A stretch of DNA of 64,000 nucleotides from the NCBI RefSeq assembly GCF_043197795.1, contig NZ_JBICTU010000003.1:1-64000 (forward strand), written 5' to 3'. Positions 52,009 to 60,242 of this stretch are shown here, piece after piece; within the stretch, counting starts at the first letter, position 1; every line of letters begins with the position of its first letter. The DNA comes from Sphaerisporangium sp040649355 (lineage in GTDB: Bacteria; Actinomycetota; Actinomycetes; Streptosporangiales; Streptosporangiaceae). Below the pieces are notes generated by a model, which ran no database searches, was not told where the DNA came from, and saw only the letters and a list, made by a program, of their open reading frames with translations. The translations under genes were made by a program, and so were the position numbers.

Positions 52009-52809
52009 ATGACGCCGAATCCCGGCGAGTCACCTTTATCCGGCTTCGACGCGACAACGCCCAATGTAGGGCGAATGTACGATTACTATCTCGGCGGTAA
52101 GGACAATTACGCCTCCGACCGCGAGGCGGCCGAAAAAGTGATCGGGATCTTTCCACGGACGCGTGAGCTCGCTCGCGCGAATCGGGATTTCCTCCGGCGC
52201 GCCGTCGAATACCTGGCCCGCGAGAAAGGCATCCGCCAGTTCCTCGATATCGGGTCCGGACTGCCCACGCAGGAGAACGTCCACCAGGTGGCCCAGCGGG
52301 CGAATCCGGCCGCGCGGGTGGCCTATGTCGACCTGGAGCCGATCGTCCTCGCTCACGGGCAGGCGTTGCTGGCCACCGACGACCAGACGATCATGGTCAC
52401 CGGCGACCTGCGCGAGCCGGATAAGATCATCGGCCACCAGGACGTCCGGGCCCATCTCGACCTGGCCGAGCCGACAGCGGTCCTGCTGGTCTTCGTGATG
52501 CACTTCATCAAGGACAGCGAAGATCCGCTCGGTATCGTGAAGACGCTGGTCGACGCTCTGGCGCCGGGATCGTGCCTGGTCCTGTCGCATGCGGAGCTGG
52601 ACGATCGGCTGACGGCCGGGACCTCCGTCTACGACAGGGCGACCTCCCCGGCCGTGTTGCGTTCACGCGACGAGATCGAGGCGTTCTTCGACGGGCTGGC
52701 GCTCGTGGAGCCCGGAGTGGCCCGCCTCGGCGCCTGGCGGCCGGACGGCCCGCTGCCCCGCAGAGCCGACACGCTGCCGGCCTACTGCGGCGTGGGCCGC
52801 AAGAAATGA
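52009..52809 (+). CDS. SAV2177-type (DUF574) SAM-dependent methyltransferase
   Basis: A 266-residue protein of the actinobacterial methyltransferase family known as SAV2177/DUF574. It begins with TPNVGRMYDYYLGGKDNYASDR, the family's signature head, and has a SAM-binding motif QFLDIGSGLPTQENVHQVAQ, DLEPIVLAHGQALL and VLLVFVMHFIKDSEDP. The substrate of this abundant family is unknown. The ATG at 52009 is chosen; longer frames upstream lack the family start. It converges on a paralogue that lies on the other strand. Confidence 0.87.
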   Translation: MTPNPGESPLSGFDATTPNVGRMYDYYLGGKDNYASDREAAEKVIGIFPRTRELARANRDFLRRAVEYLAREKGIRQFLDIGSGLPTQENVHQVAQRANPAARVAYVDLEPIVLAHGQALLATDDQTIMVTGDLREPDKIIGHQDVRAHLDLAEPTAVLLVFVMHFIKDSEDPLGIVKTLVDALAPGSCLVLSHAELDDRLTAGTSVYDRATSPAVLRSRDEIEAFFDGLALVEPGVARLGAWRPDGPLPRRADTLPAYCGVGRKK

Positions 52810-52856
52810 GGTCGCCCTCGCTCCCGTACGGCCCGAACGCCTCCTCCCGTCGCGCG

Positions 52857-52961
52857 AGCGCCCGGCCTCGTCTCAACGGCGCCCGGCCGCGTCCCGACGG
52901 CGCCTGGTGTCGTCCCGACGGCGCCCGGCCGCGTCCCGACGGCGCCCGGCCTCGCCGCGCG
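52857..52961. repeat. 21-bp minisatellite between convergent methyltransferase genes
   Basis: Four full tandem units of a 21-bp repeat close to GGCGCCCGGCCGCGTCCCGAC (52878-52961), plus a partial fifth upstream. Units 1 and 3 are identical. It lies between the stop codons of the two convergent genes and could act as a poor terminator. Confidence 0.85.
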
Positions 52962-52981
52962 GGCGTCCGGGCGAGTGGCGG

Positions 52982-53809
52982 TCACTCGCGGGCGACGACG
53001 GCGAGGATGGCGGGCTTGGCGGGGTCGAAGGCGGCGTCGCCCTCGAACTCGGGCCGCCAGGACTGGACCGGCACGATGCCCGGCTCCAGCACCGTCATGC
53101 CCGCGAGGAGCTCGGCCAGCCGGTCGGTGCCGCGCGAGGTGAGCGAACCGGTGGCGGTCGAGCGGTAGACCTGCTGGCCGGCCTCGTGTACGTCCGCGCT
53201 GACGTCGCCCGCGAAGGCGTGGGTGATGATCAGGTGGCTGCTGGGGGCGAGGCGCTCGCGGATCGTGCGCACGATGTGGGTGACCAGGGACTCGTCGGGG
53301 ATGAAGTGCAGCATGGAGACCAGCAGCACGGCGACCGGCCGATCGAAGTCCAGCGCGCCCGCGATCTCGGGATGGGCCAGCAGCGCCTCGGGCTCGCGCA
53401 TGTCGGCCTGGACGACCGTGCTGTGCGGGTTGTCCGCCAGCAGCGCGCGGCCGTGTACCAGGACGATCGGATCGTTGTCGGCGTAGACGACCCGGGTCTC
53501 CGGGTCGACGCGATGGGCGATCTGGTGGACGTTCTCCCGCGTGGGCAGCCCCGAGCCGATGTCCAGGAACTGCCGCGTCCCCGCGCGGGTCAGCAGGTCG
53601 ACGACCCGCGCGAGGAAGGCCCGGTTCGCCCGCGCCATCTCCCGGATGCCGGGCACGACGGTGATGAACTGCTCGGCGGCCCGCCTGTCTGCGGCGAAGT
53701 TGTCCTTGCCGCCCAGGTAGTAGTCGTACATCCGCGCGACGCTCGGGATGGTCGGGTCGATGCTCGCCGGGAGGTTGGTGTGTTCGGCCATACCTGCGCT
53801 TTCTGCCAT
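52982..53809 (-). CDS. SAV2177-type (DUF574) SAM-dependent methyltransferase, paralogue
   Basis: A 275-residue paralogue of the gene at 52009. Shared hallmarks: PSVARMYDYYLGGKDNFAAD, RQFLDIGSGLPTRENVHQIA and LVSMLHFIPDE, with the same order and spacing. A second Met six codons inside (53791) is an equally good start. The pair is arranged tail to tail, so it did not arise by simple tandem duplication. Confidence 0.87.
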   Translation of the reverse strand: MAESAGMAEHTNLPASIDPTIPSVARMYDYYLGGKDNFAADRRAAEQFITVVPGIREMARANRAFLARVVDLLTRAGTRQFLDIGSGLPTRENVHQIAHRVDPETRVVYADNDPIVLVHGRALLADNPHSTVVQADMREPEALLAHPEIAGALDFDRPVAVLLVSMLHFIPDESLVTHIVRTIRERLAPSSHLIITHAFAGDVSADVHEAGQQVYRSTATGSLTSRGTDRLAELLAGMTVLEPGIVPVQSWRPEFEGDAAFDPAKPAILAVVARE

Positions 53810-53887
53810 GTGAGTTCATAGCCTACGGCAATTCCGAATCCGTGGATCTTCGCAGACATCCGATCTCTGCGGCCGGCCCGGCGGGTG

Positions 53888-54796
53888 TCAGCGTACGTGC
53901 CACTGCGTCTCGGCCCACCAGGTCTGGACGGCCGTGACGATGGCCCCGGGGGCCTCTTCCTGCAGGTAGTGGCCGGCGCGGGGGAGCGTCACGGTGCGGT
54001 GGCCGGGGAAGGCGGCCTCCAGTCGGCGGCGCGCGTCCGCCCGGAAGCCGGCGTCGGCCTCGGCCCAGACGATGAGGGCCGGCCTGTCCGCCAGGGACGG
54101 CAGGCCCTCCTCCACCTCCCGCAGGAAGTCGCGGCCGGCGGTGATCTGCTGGGGGAGGACGAAGATCGGGGTACGGGAGCGGGCGTCGGGGAACGGGCCC
54201 CGGTACGCGAGCAGCGCCCGGCGGTCGAGCCTGCGTGTCCGCATCGCGCCGGGGATGAAGGCGTTCACGAAGACGTTGAGCCGGCGGATGAGCGCGCGCC
54301 CGACCGGCCCGCCCATGATGACCGAGAACCACCGCTTGACGGCGTCGTCGCTCGGCCACGCCCAGGTGTTGCTGATGACGAGCCCGCGGATCCTCGCGGG
54401 ATGGCGGCCGGCCGCCCACAGCCCGATGGGGCCGCCCCAGTCGTGGACCGCCACCACCAGGTCCGACAGGTCGAGCTTCTCGATGAAGCCCTCGACGACC
54501 CCGGCGTGCTCCCGGGGCGTGAAGCCGTATCCCGGCCGGGCGCGGGAGAGCCCGAACCCGGGGTAGTCGAGGGCCACGCAGCGGAAACGGCCGCGCAGCC
54601 CGGCGACCACGTCACGGTAGAGGAAGGACCAGGTCGGGTTGCCGTGCAGGAAGAGCAGGGACGGCCCTTCGCCCTCGTCGACGTAGTGGACGAGGTTGCC
54701 GTCGACCTCCAGGTAGCGGTCAGCGAAGGGGTACATGTCGGCGGGGACCCAGGCGGGCCGTTCGGGGGCCGCGCCAGGCCGGTCGTCGCGGGTCAC
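53888..54796 (-). CDS. Haloalkane dehalogenase-like alpha/beta hydrolase
   Basis: A 302-residue alpha/beta hydrolase. The oxyanion segment is FLHGNPTWSFLYR (halide-binding Asn), the nucleophile elbow is VHDWGGPIG (Asp about 119 with Trp next to it, the halide-stabilising Trp of haloalkane dehalogenases), and the catalytic His is in AGHYLQEEAPGA. This matches EC 3.8.1.5 enzymes more closely than epoxide hydrolases, though only assay can settle it. The GTG start is three bases past the LuxR stop, so the two are co-transcribed. Whether it acts on a halogenated intermediate of the terpenoid cluster is unknown. Confidence 0.8.
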   Translation of the reverse strand: MTRDDRPGAAPERPAWVPADMYPFADRYLEVDGNLVHYVDEGEGPSLLFLHGNPTWSFLYRDVVAGLRGRFRCVALDYPGFGLSRARPGYGFTPREHAGVVEGFIEKLDLSDLVVAVHDWGGPIGLWAAGRHPARIRGLVISNTWAWPSDDAVKRWFSVIMGGPVGRALIRRLNVFVNAFIPGAMRTRRLDRRALLAYRGPFPDARSRTPIFVLPQQITAGRDFLREVEEGLPSLADRPALIVWAEADAGFRADARRRLEAAFPGHRTVTLPRAGHYLQEEAPGAIVTAVQTWWAETQWHVR

Positions 54797-54799
54797 GGG

Positions 54800-55510
54800 T
54801 CAGCAGATCCCCAGCGCGTGGCCCATCTCCGCCGCCTCGGTGCGGTTGCGCGCCCCCAGCTTCTGCAGCAGGTGGCGGATGTGGAACTCCACCGTGTGCT
54901 GGGTGAGGTACAACTCCTTCGCGATCTCCGCGTTGGTGTGCCCATGCTTGATCAGTTCGAGGACCTGCTGCTGCCGGTCCGTCAGATGGGGCGCCTTTGG
55001 CATGGAGCGCTGCCAGCGCAGGTACATCACATAGTCGACGATCTGCAGGTCCAGCAAGGCGGCGATCTTGAGCGTGTCGAGCACTCGGTCGAGGGTGGAG
55101 TTGTACGCCAGGTAGACCGTGCACCCGCGGCGCACCCAGGCCTCCGCACGCCCACGGTCCTTCAACGCCCCCAGCATCGCCAGGCGGGCCATCGGCGCCA
55201 TCACCTGGCACTTGGCCACAAGCTCGGGGAGGTCCTCCTCGTTGAGCATCTGCCCGATCAGCAACCAATGGGGCTGGGCGCCGCGCACCTGCCTCGGGAG
55301 CGAGGTCATGTCGGCGGTGCCTCGCGTGATCAAAGTGTCGCGAAACCAGAACTCGTGCCCCTTGCCGTGGTCGGGATCGGCGGCGCGGGACGACGCGGTC
55401 TCCAAGGCCGGCCAGCCGCCGATCATGAACACCCGCTGCCCGGCCAGGCGCCGCCGGCTCCGGGCCTCGGCGGACAGTTTCTCCTTGACCAGCGTCTCGG
55501 TGGGGACCAT
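54800..55510 (-). CDS. LuxR-type (NarL-like HTH) transcriptional regulator
   Basis: A 236-residue regulator with a C-terminal LuxR HTH: LTDRQQQVLELIKHGHTNAE, IAKELYLTQHTVEFHIRHLL, QKLGARNRTEAAEMG. The N-terminal 160 residues are not a typical response receiver and are unassigned (no phospho-Asp pattern). ATG 55510 follows AGGAAG; upstream extension is not supported. It heads a two-gene unit with the dehalogenase-like gene and may control the neighbouring P450/terpene genes. That role is inferred. Confidence 0.8.
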   Translation of the reverse strand: MVPTETLVKEKLSAEARSRRRLAGQRVFMIGGWPALETASSRAADPDHGKGHEFWFRDTLITRGTADMTSLPRQVRGAQPHWLLIGQMLNEEDLPELVAKCQVMAPMARLAMLGALKDRGRAEAWVRRGCTVYLAYNSTLDRVLDTLKIAALLDLQIVDYVMYLRWQRSMPKAPHLTDRQQQVLELIKHGHTNAEIAKELYLTQHTVEFHIRHLLQKLGARNRTEAAEMGHALGIC

Positions 55511-55831
55511 ACGGCTTCCTTTCCGGTTGGTGGCAACTCGTGCCCGATCGATCCCCTCACGAGGCAGGACGATCATCGGGCCCTTTGAGCAGTGGCTCTA
55601 CCCTCCGGGGGGCTCGAGCTCTCGGGAGGCGCCCATTCCAGAGCCGTTGGCGACGGGTCGGAATGATGCCGTCAGGTGCGGTGGTTCTTCCCCGCGGTCC
55701 CGCCAATTCCGGTAAACCTAATCAGCATTGATCGTATCCCAGCGGCACCGGGTTTGGTATATCAACATCGTTCGGCGACGATCGTTAACACAAACGACTT
55801 ATCGGCGTGTCAGCCGGTGCCACCTGGTCGT
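55511..55831. other. Intergenic region between the LuxR gene and the first P450
   Basis: It holds no gene I can support. Its right half is AT-richer (55710-55800) with a short inverted repeat ATCGT-N6-ACGAT (55767-55782). As the P450 gene ends at 55832 and the LuxR gene starts at 55510 on the same strand, this region should contain the LuxR promoter and the P450 terminator. Confidence 0.5.
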
Positions 55832-56995
55832 CTAGCCGTCCCACGACAGCGGTAACCGCTTGATTCCGAAGAGGAATCGCGGGATCGAAGTATCGAAGTC
55901 AATGCCCTCGGCCCACCACTTGCCGCCGAAACGCCGCAGCATTTCGGACACCACCACGGCGGTTTCCAGCCTGGCCAGCGGAGCACCCAGGCAATAGTGG
56001 ATTCCGTGGCCGAACGCGAGGCCGGGACCGGCGGCGCGGAAGGGGTCGAACCGGTCGGGGTCGGGGAACGCGGTCTCGTCGCGGTTGGCCGATCCGACGA
56101 AGGGGAAGACGGTGTCGCCCGCGTTGATCCGCCGCCCGCCGACCACCACGTCCGCCGTGGCGAACCGCAGGACGGCCTGTACGGGCGCCGCGTACCGCAG
56201 GACCTCGTCGATGACCCTCGGCAGCGGATCGCCGCCGGACCGCCGGACGAGGTCGAGCACGTCGGGCATGCTCTGCAGGCAGAACACGGTGTTGGTGATC
56301 AGGCTGGTCGTGGTCTCGTGTCCGGCGATGAGCATCAGCGCGCAGAAGTTGAGCAGCTGACGTTCGGTGAGGCGCTGACCTGAGATCTCGGCGGCGAGGA
56401 GCCGGCTGATGAGGTCGTCGCCGGGTGCGTTGCGGCGATCCGCGAGCACGCCGCTGAAGTAGTCCATCATCGCGCCGATGTCGGTGTCGGCTCCTTCCCG
56501 AGCGGTGCCGCTGCCACCGGACACCACCGCGTTCGACCAGCGCCGGAACTGCTCGACTCGGTCGGTGGGGACCCCGAGCATCTCCATGATGATCGTGATC
56601 GGCAGCGGGTAGGCGATGTCGGCGACGACCTCCATGCCGCCCTTGCCCTCGAACCCGTCGAGCAGTTCGCCGCAGATCTCCCTAACCCGTGGCGCCAGAC
56701 GCTCCACCACGCGCGGGGTGAAGGCCTGATTGACCAGGCCGCGCAGCATGCGGTGGTGCGTGCCGTCGGCGCGCACCATGGTGTCCTCACCAGGATCGAA
56801 CACGTCCACCGCGGGCCGCCGGGTGGCGGGCCGGGTCGACTGGAACGTCTCTCCGTCGGAGAGCACCATGCGGACGTCCTCGTACCGAAGCACGTGCCAG
56901 GCGTTGAAGACGTCGTCCCGGAAGACCGGATTCTCCGACCGCGTCTCGCGGTACCAGTCGAAAATCGCCAGCGGAGAATTGTCGTCGATATGCAT
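55832..56995 (-). CDS. Cytochrome P450 (first of three)
   Basis: A 387-residue soluble bacterial class I P450. I-helix oxygen motif: LMLIAGHETTTSL; ExxR in VIDEVLRYAAP; haem loop LAFGHGIHYCLGAPLARL with the thiolate Cys. It needs separate ferredoxin partners, none of which is in the window. ATG 56995 is chosen over the adjacent GTG 56998. It faces away from the methyltransferase at 57224, sharing a 228-base control region with it. It is probably a tailoring oxidase of the terpenoid cluster. Confidence 0.9.
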   Translation of the reverse strand: MHIDDNSPLAIFDWYRETRSENPVFRDDVFNAWHVLRYEDVRMVLSDGETFQSTRPATRRPAVDVFDPGEDTMVRADGTHHRMLRGLVNQAFTPRVVERLAPRVREICGELLDGFEGKGGMEVVADIAYPLPITIIMEMLGVPTDRVEQFRRWSNAVVSGGSGTAREGADTDIGAMMDYFSGVLADRRNAPGDDLISRLLAAEISGQRLTERQLLNFCALMLIAGHETTTSLITNTVFCLQSMPDVLDLVRRSGGDPLPRVIDEVLRYAAPVQAVLRFATADVVVGGRRINAGDTVFPFVGSANRDETAFPDPDRFDPFRAAGPGLAFGHGIHYCLGAPLARLETAVVVSEMLRRFGGKWWAEGIDFDTSIPRFLFGIKRLPLSWDG

Positions 56996-57223
56996 CACTA
57001 GGGCTCTTCCCCGTCCTCCCGCCGTGGCATGGCTTCCCCGCTGCCCCGGCGTGGCCTCAGCCTTCGCTCACTGGAGACAGTGCCATGAAGGACATGTGCC
57101 GCATACTGATGTAATCCTTAGTACTTGGTCATCTTCCCGGGCGTACCTGGACTGATCTGCACAAATAACGCGAGACTCATGCCTGTTTCTTGGATCGCCA
57201 TCCGAGCGCAGCGGAGGGTAATC
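56996..57223. promoter_or_regulatory. Divergent promoter region of P450 and methyltransferase genes
   Basis: 228 bases between divergent starts. A short inverted repeat CACTG-GAGA-CAGTG (57069-57082) is the only clear symmetry. CGGAGGG precedes the methyltransferase GTG. Specific promoters cannot be placed with confidence. Confidence 0.3.
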
Positions 57224-58300
57224 GTGAGTGCCGAATCCGACGTCCGAGCTTCCGAACGGCCGGGTGCGAGTGATCGCACAGCGGAATTCCCCGACGTTCC
57301 CGATGCCAGCGGGGACGTGGCCCGGCTGGCCGACGCGATCTGGCCGCACGCGGTCAGGGCCGCGGCGACGCTCCGGCTGGCCGACCACCTCGCCGACGGC
57401 CCGCAGGACGTGAAGGAGCTCGCCGTCCGCACGGGGCTCGACCCCGACGCCCTCGGACGGCTGCTCGCCTACCTGGTGGCGCACGGGGTGTTCCACCGCG
57501 CGGGCCCCGGCGAGTACGACCTGAACCCGGCCGCCCGGCTGCTGCTCGACGACCACCCCGCCCGGCTCCGGGCGCGGCTCGACCAGGACGGCCTGGCCGG
57601 CCGCCTCGACAGGGCCGCCGCGTTCCTGACCGACGCGGTGAGGACCGGCCGGCCGGTCTACGAGACCGCGTACGGCCGTCCCTACTACGAGGACATCGCC
57701 GATGATCCACGGCTGCTGGCCGAGTTCGACGGCTTCGCCCACTGGTACACCGGGCGCTCGGTCGCCGACGTGGTGGAGGGATACCACTGGGACCGCGTCG
57801 GGACGGTGGTCGACGTCGGCGGCGGCTCGGGCATGCTCCTCACCCGGCTGCTGAGGGCCTACCCCGGGCTCCGGGGCGTGCTCGTCGACCTGCCCTCCAG
57901 CGCCGCGAAGGCCGAGGCGGCGATCGTCGCGGCCGGGCTGTCGGGGCGCTGCGAGGCGATCGGAGGCAGCTTCTTCGAGCCCCTCCCGGCGGGCGGCGAC
58001 GTCTACCTGCTCAGCGGCGTCCTGATCGACTGGGACGACGAGTCGGCCACCGCGATCCTGGCCCGGTGCGCCGAGGCGTGCGGCCCCCACGGCCGGGTGC
58101 TGGTCGCCGAGCAGTGGGAGGTGGACGAGGCCGCCTTCACCGACGAGGACCTGCGCATCATGGTGCTCGTGGGCGGGCGCGTCCGTACCCCCGACCACCT
58201 CGCGACCCTCGCCGCGCAGGCGGGTCTCATCGTGCTCACCACGCGCCTGAACCCCCGCGGCGTACGGCTGGTCGAGCTGGGAGCCGCGCCCGCCGAGTGA
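57224..58300 (+). CDS. O-methyltransferase-fold protein lacking the usual catalytic His
   Basis: A 358-residue protein of the small-molecule O-methyltransferase family: a winged-helix dimer head (AVRAAATLRLADHLADGP, LGRLLAYLVAHGVF), SAM motif VVDVGGGSGMLLTRLL, and GVLVDLPSSAAKAE. The catalytic-site segment, LHDWDDE in most relatives, reads LIDWDDE here, so the His base is missing. The enzyme may methylate by proximity, use another base, or have changed activity (as in RdmB-like hydroxylases). The GTG start is supported by CGGAGGG. It is the only plus-strand gene of the terpenoid cluster. Confidence 0.82.
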   Translation: MSAESDVRASERPGASDRTAEFPDVPDASGDVARLADAIWPHAVRAAATLRLADHLADGPQDVKELAVRTGLDPDALGRLLAYLVAHGVFHRAGPGEYDLNPAARLLLDDHPARLRARLDQDGLAGRLDRAAAFLTDAVRTGRPVYETAYGRPYYEDIADDPRLLAEFDGFAHWYTGRSVADVVEGYHWDRVGTVVDVGGGSGMLLTRLLRAYPGLRGVLVDLPSSAAKAEAAIVAAGLSGRCEAIGGSFFEPLPAGGDVYLLSGVLIDWDDESATAILARCAEACGPHGRVLVAEQWEVDEAAFTDEDLRIMVLVGGRVRTPDHLATLAAQAGLIVLTTRLNPRGVRLVELGAAPAE

Positions 58301-58310
58301 CCCGGGACGA

Positions 58311-58359
58311 GCCCGCGTGGCCGGGGCCGGGCGGGAGGCCAGGCACCGGCCACGCGGGC
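58311..58359. terminator. Bidirectional hairpin terminator between methyltransferase and cyclase genes
   Basis: Perfect 14-base arms, GCCCGCGTGGCCGG (58311-58324) and CCGGCCACGCGGGC (58346-58359), with a 21-base loop, in the gap between two convergent genes. Confidence 0.7.
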
Positions 58360-58443
58360 CGGGACGAGGGGGAAGCCCGGCGCCGGGCCGAGTGGCCCGG
58401 GATGAGGGGGGAAGCCTGGGACCGGGCCGCGTGCCGGGGGGCG

Positions 58444-60105
58444 TCAGCGGTCCCGGTAGCAGGCGAGGGCCTGGAGCGCGTAGCCGTTCACCATCGCGTC
58501 ACACCAGTACGTCAGGCCGTTGTAGTAGTAGCCGACCTGCCCGCCGTCCCAGAGCCCGTCGTCGCGCTGGTGGTCCAGCAGCCACTCGATCCCGGCGGTG
58601 ACGGCGGGATCGTCGCCCCGGCCCGAGCTGACGAGGCCCAGCACCGCCCACGACGTCTCCTCGGCGGTCGGCCCGAGCGCCCCGCCGTCGCCCCAGCCGC
58701 CGCCCGGCGCGCGGTGCGTCGTGAGCCAGTTCGCGCAGCCGCGCGCGACCGGATGGTCGCCGAGCCCGAGCTGCCCCAGCGCGTCGAGCACCCGGGCCGT
58801 CCCGGCCGTGTGGTCCCTGAACCACACGCACGAGAAGGAGCCGTCGGACCGTTGCGTCCTGGCCAGCCAGCGCACCGCCCGGTCGAGGCGGTGGTCCTGG
58901 CCGCCGACCCGGTTGAGCGCGATCATGGCGTGCGCGGTGAGCGCCGAACAGGGAGCGTCGAACATGGTCCTGCCGTTGCGGATGAAGCATCCCCACGAGC
59001 CGTTGCGGTTCCGCATGGAGTGCAGCCACGCCACGCCCGCCCGTACGTGGGGGTCGGAGGCGGGGACACCGGCCCGTGCCAGCGTGTACAGCGCGAGCGA
59101 GGTGTCGTCGACGTCGGGCCACGAGGACGGCAGGCCCCAGCCCCAGCCGCCGGGCGGGCAGCCGGTCGCGGGCAGGCCCACCTGCCGCTGCGAGGCCTTG
59201 ATCCAGTTCATGGCGGGGCGAAGCCGCTCGTCGTCGCCGAGCCCGGCCTCCTGAAGTCCCTGGCTGACGTAGCAGGTGCCGGACAGCTCCAGGTCCCGGT
59301 CGATGGGCCACGACACGTCGGGCCGTACGGCGCCGCGCATGTAGGCGAGGTACTTGGCGACGAGGTCGTCGCCCACGCCGGCCAGCGCCAGCCCGAAGAC
59401 GATGAGGGCGACCATGAAGGCCGACTCCTCCGAGCCGCCGTCCGGTCCCTCGAACTCGGCCAGGTCGCGCAGGTACCGCAGCGTGCGCCGCTCGGCGACG
59501 CGGTTGGTCACGCGCCTCAGCGGGCCGAACGCGCGCGTGTGCACCTGCATGATCGCCCAGGAGTAGACGCCGGGCAGGATGAACGACACACGCTGGTGCA
59601 GCCGGTGCGGCATCAGCGAGATCTCGATGGGGATCCGCTTCACCCTGGCCGGGTCGTACAGCCCGGCGAAGGCGAGGTAGACGCGGACGATCACGTTGAG
59701 GGTGGTCCGCTCGATGTCCTCCAGCGCGGCCTGGCCGCCGTTGCGCGCCAGCCAGTCCCTGGCCCTCCCGATCTCCGCCTCGGCCCCAGGGCGCACCGTC
59801 TTCAGCGCGGACACCGCGATGCCCGTCCCGTTGAAGGTGGACGGGCCGCCGGGCACGTCGGCCCAGCCTCCGTCGGGGTTCTGCTGGGCCACCAGCCAGC
59901 CGGTGCCGGCCTCGATCAGCGCGGCGCCGCCGTCGCGGTCGGCGACGTGCAGGGCGATGAGGACGGCCGCGGTCGACACGGCCGAGGACGGCAGGTATCC
60001 CTCCCATGAGCCGTCCGCGCGCTGGGCGGCCCACAGTGCCTTGACCGCGCCGGCGACGCCGCCCTCGACGTCCCGGTTCCTGCTGGTGACGGTCTCGATT
60101 CCCAT
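58444..60105 (-). CDS. Squalene-hopene-cyclase-like class II terpene cyclase (short form)
   Basis: A 553-residue alpha-barrel cyclase. The acid motif DVDDTS (331-336) matches the DxDD motif that starts cyclisation in squalene-hopene and class II diterpene cyclases. QW-type repeats are visible: QRADGSWEG, QQNPDGGWAD, RNRNGSWGCF, QRSDGSFSCVW, GGWGDGGALGPTAEETSW and QRDDGLWDG. The length is below the 630-720 residues of usual squalene-hopene cyclases. With the UbiA gene just downstream it could cyclise a prenylated or polyprenyl substrate (diterpenoid, triterpenoid or meroterpenoid). ATG 60105 follows GGAGGA. Confidence 0.83.
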   Translation of the reverse strand: MGIETVTSRNRDVEGGVAGAVKALWAAQRADGSWEGYLPSSAVSTAAVLIALHVADRDGGAALIEAGTGWLVAQQNPDGGWADVPGGPSTFNGTGIAVSALKTVRPGAEAEIGRARDWLARNGGQAALEDIERTTLNVIVRVYLAFAGLYDPARVKRIPIEISLMPHRLHQRVSFILPGVYSWAIMQVHTRAFGPLRRVTNRVAERRTLRYLRDLAEFEGPDGGSEESAFMVALIVFGLALAGVGDDLVAKYLAYMRGAVRPDVSWPIDRDLELSGTCYVSQGLQEAGLGDDERLRPAMNWIKASQRQVGLPATGCPPGGWGWGLPSSWPDVDDTSLALYTLARAGVPASDPHVRAGVAWLHSMRNRNGSWGCFIRNGRTMFDAPCSALTAHAMIALNRVGGQDHRLDRAVRWLARTQRSDGSFSCVWFRDHTAGTARVLDALGQLGLGDHPVARGCANWLTTHRAPGGGWGDGGALGPTAEETSWAVLGLVSSGRGDDPAVTAGIEWLLDHQRDDGLWDGGQVGYYYNGLTYWCDAMVNGYALQALACYRDR

Positions 60106-60138
60106 GGTCGGGTGGTCCTCCGGATCGGCGAGACGATT

Positions 60139-60242
60139 GGTTCCGTGCGAGGGGCGGGCCGGGCGAGTGTGCCGCCGGCCGTGCGAGGGACGGTCAGGCG
60201 AGGTGCCACTGGTTCCGTGCGAGGGACGGTCAGGCGAGGGTG
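60139..60242. repeat. Short direct repeats around the 3' end of the UbiA gene
   Basis: Three imperfect copies of GTGCGAGGGACGGTCAGGCG (near 60145, at 60181 and at 60215) cover the space between the UbiA stop and the cyclase start. The last one includes the UbiA stop codon, so the 3' end of that gene has been duplicated outward. Confidence 0.75.

Noticed and set aside
52857..52961. CRISPR array
   Set aside because: The 21-bp units are directly adjacent without spacers and there are no cas genes nearby; it is a minisatellite.
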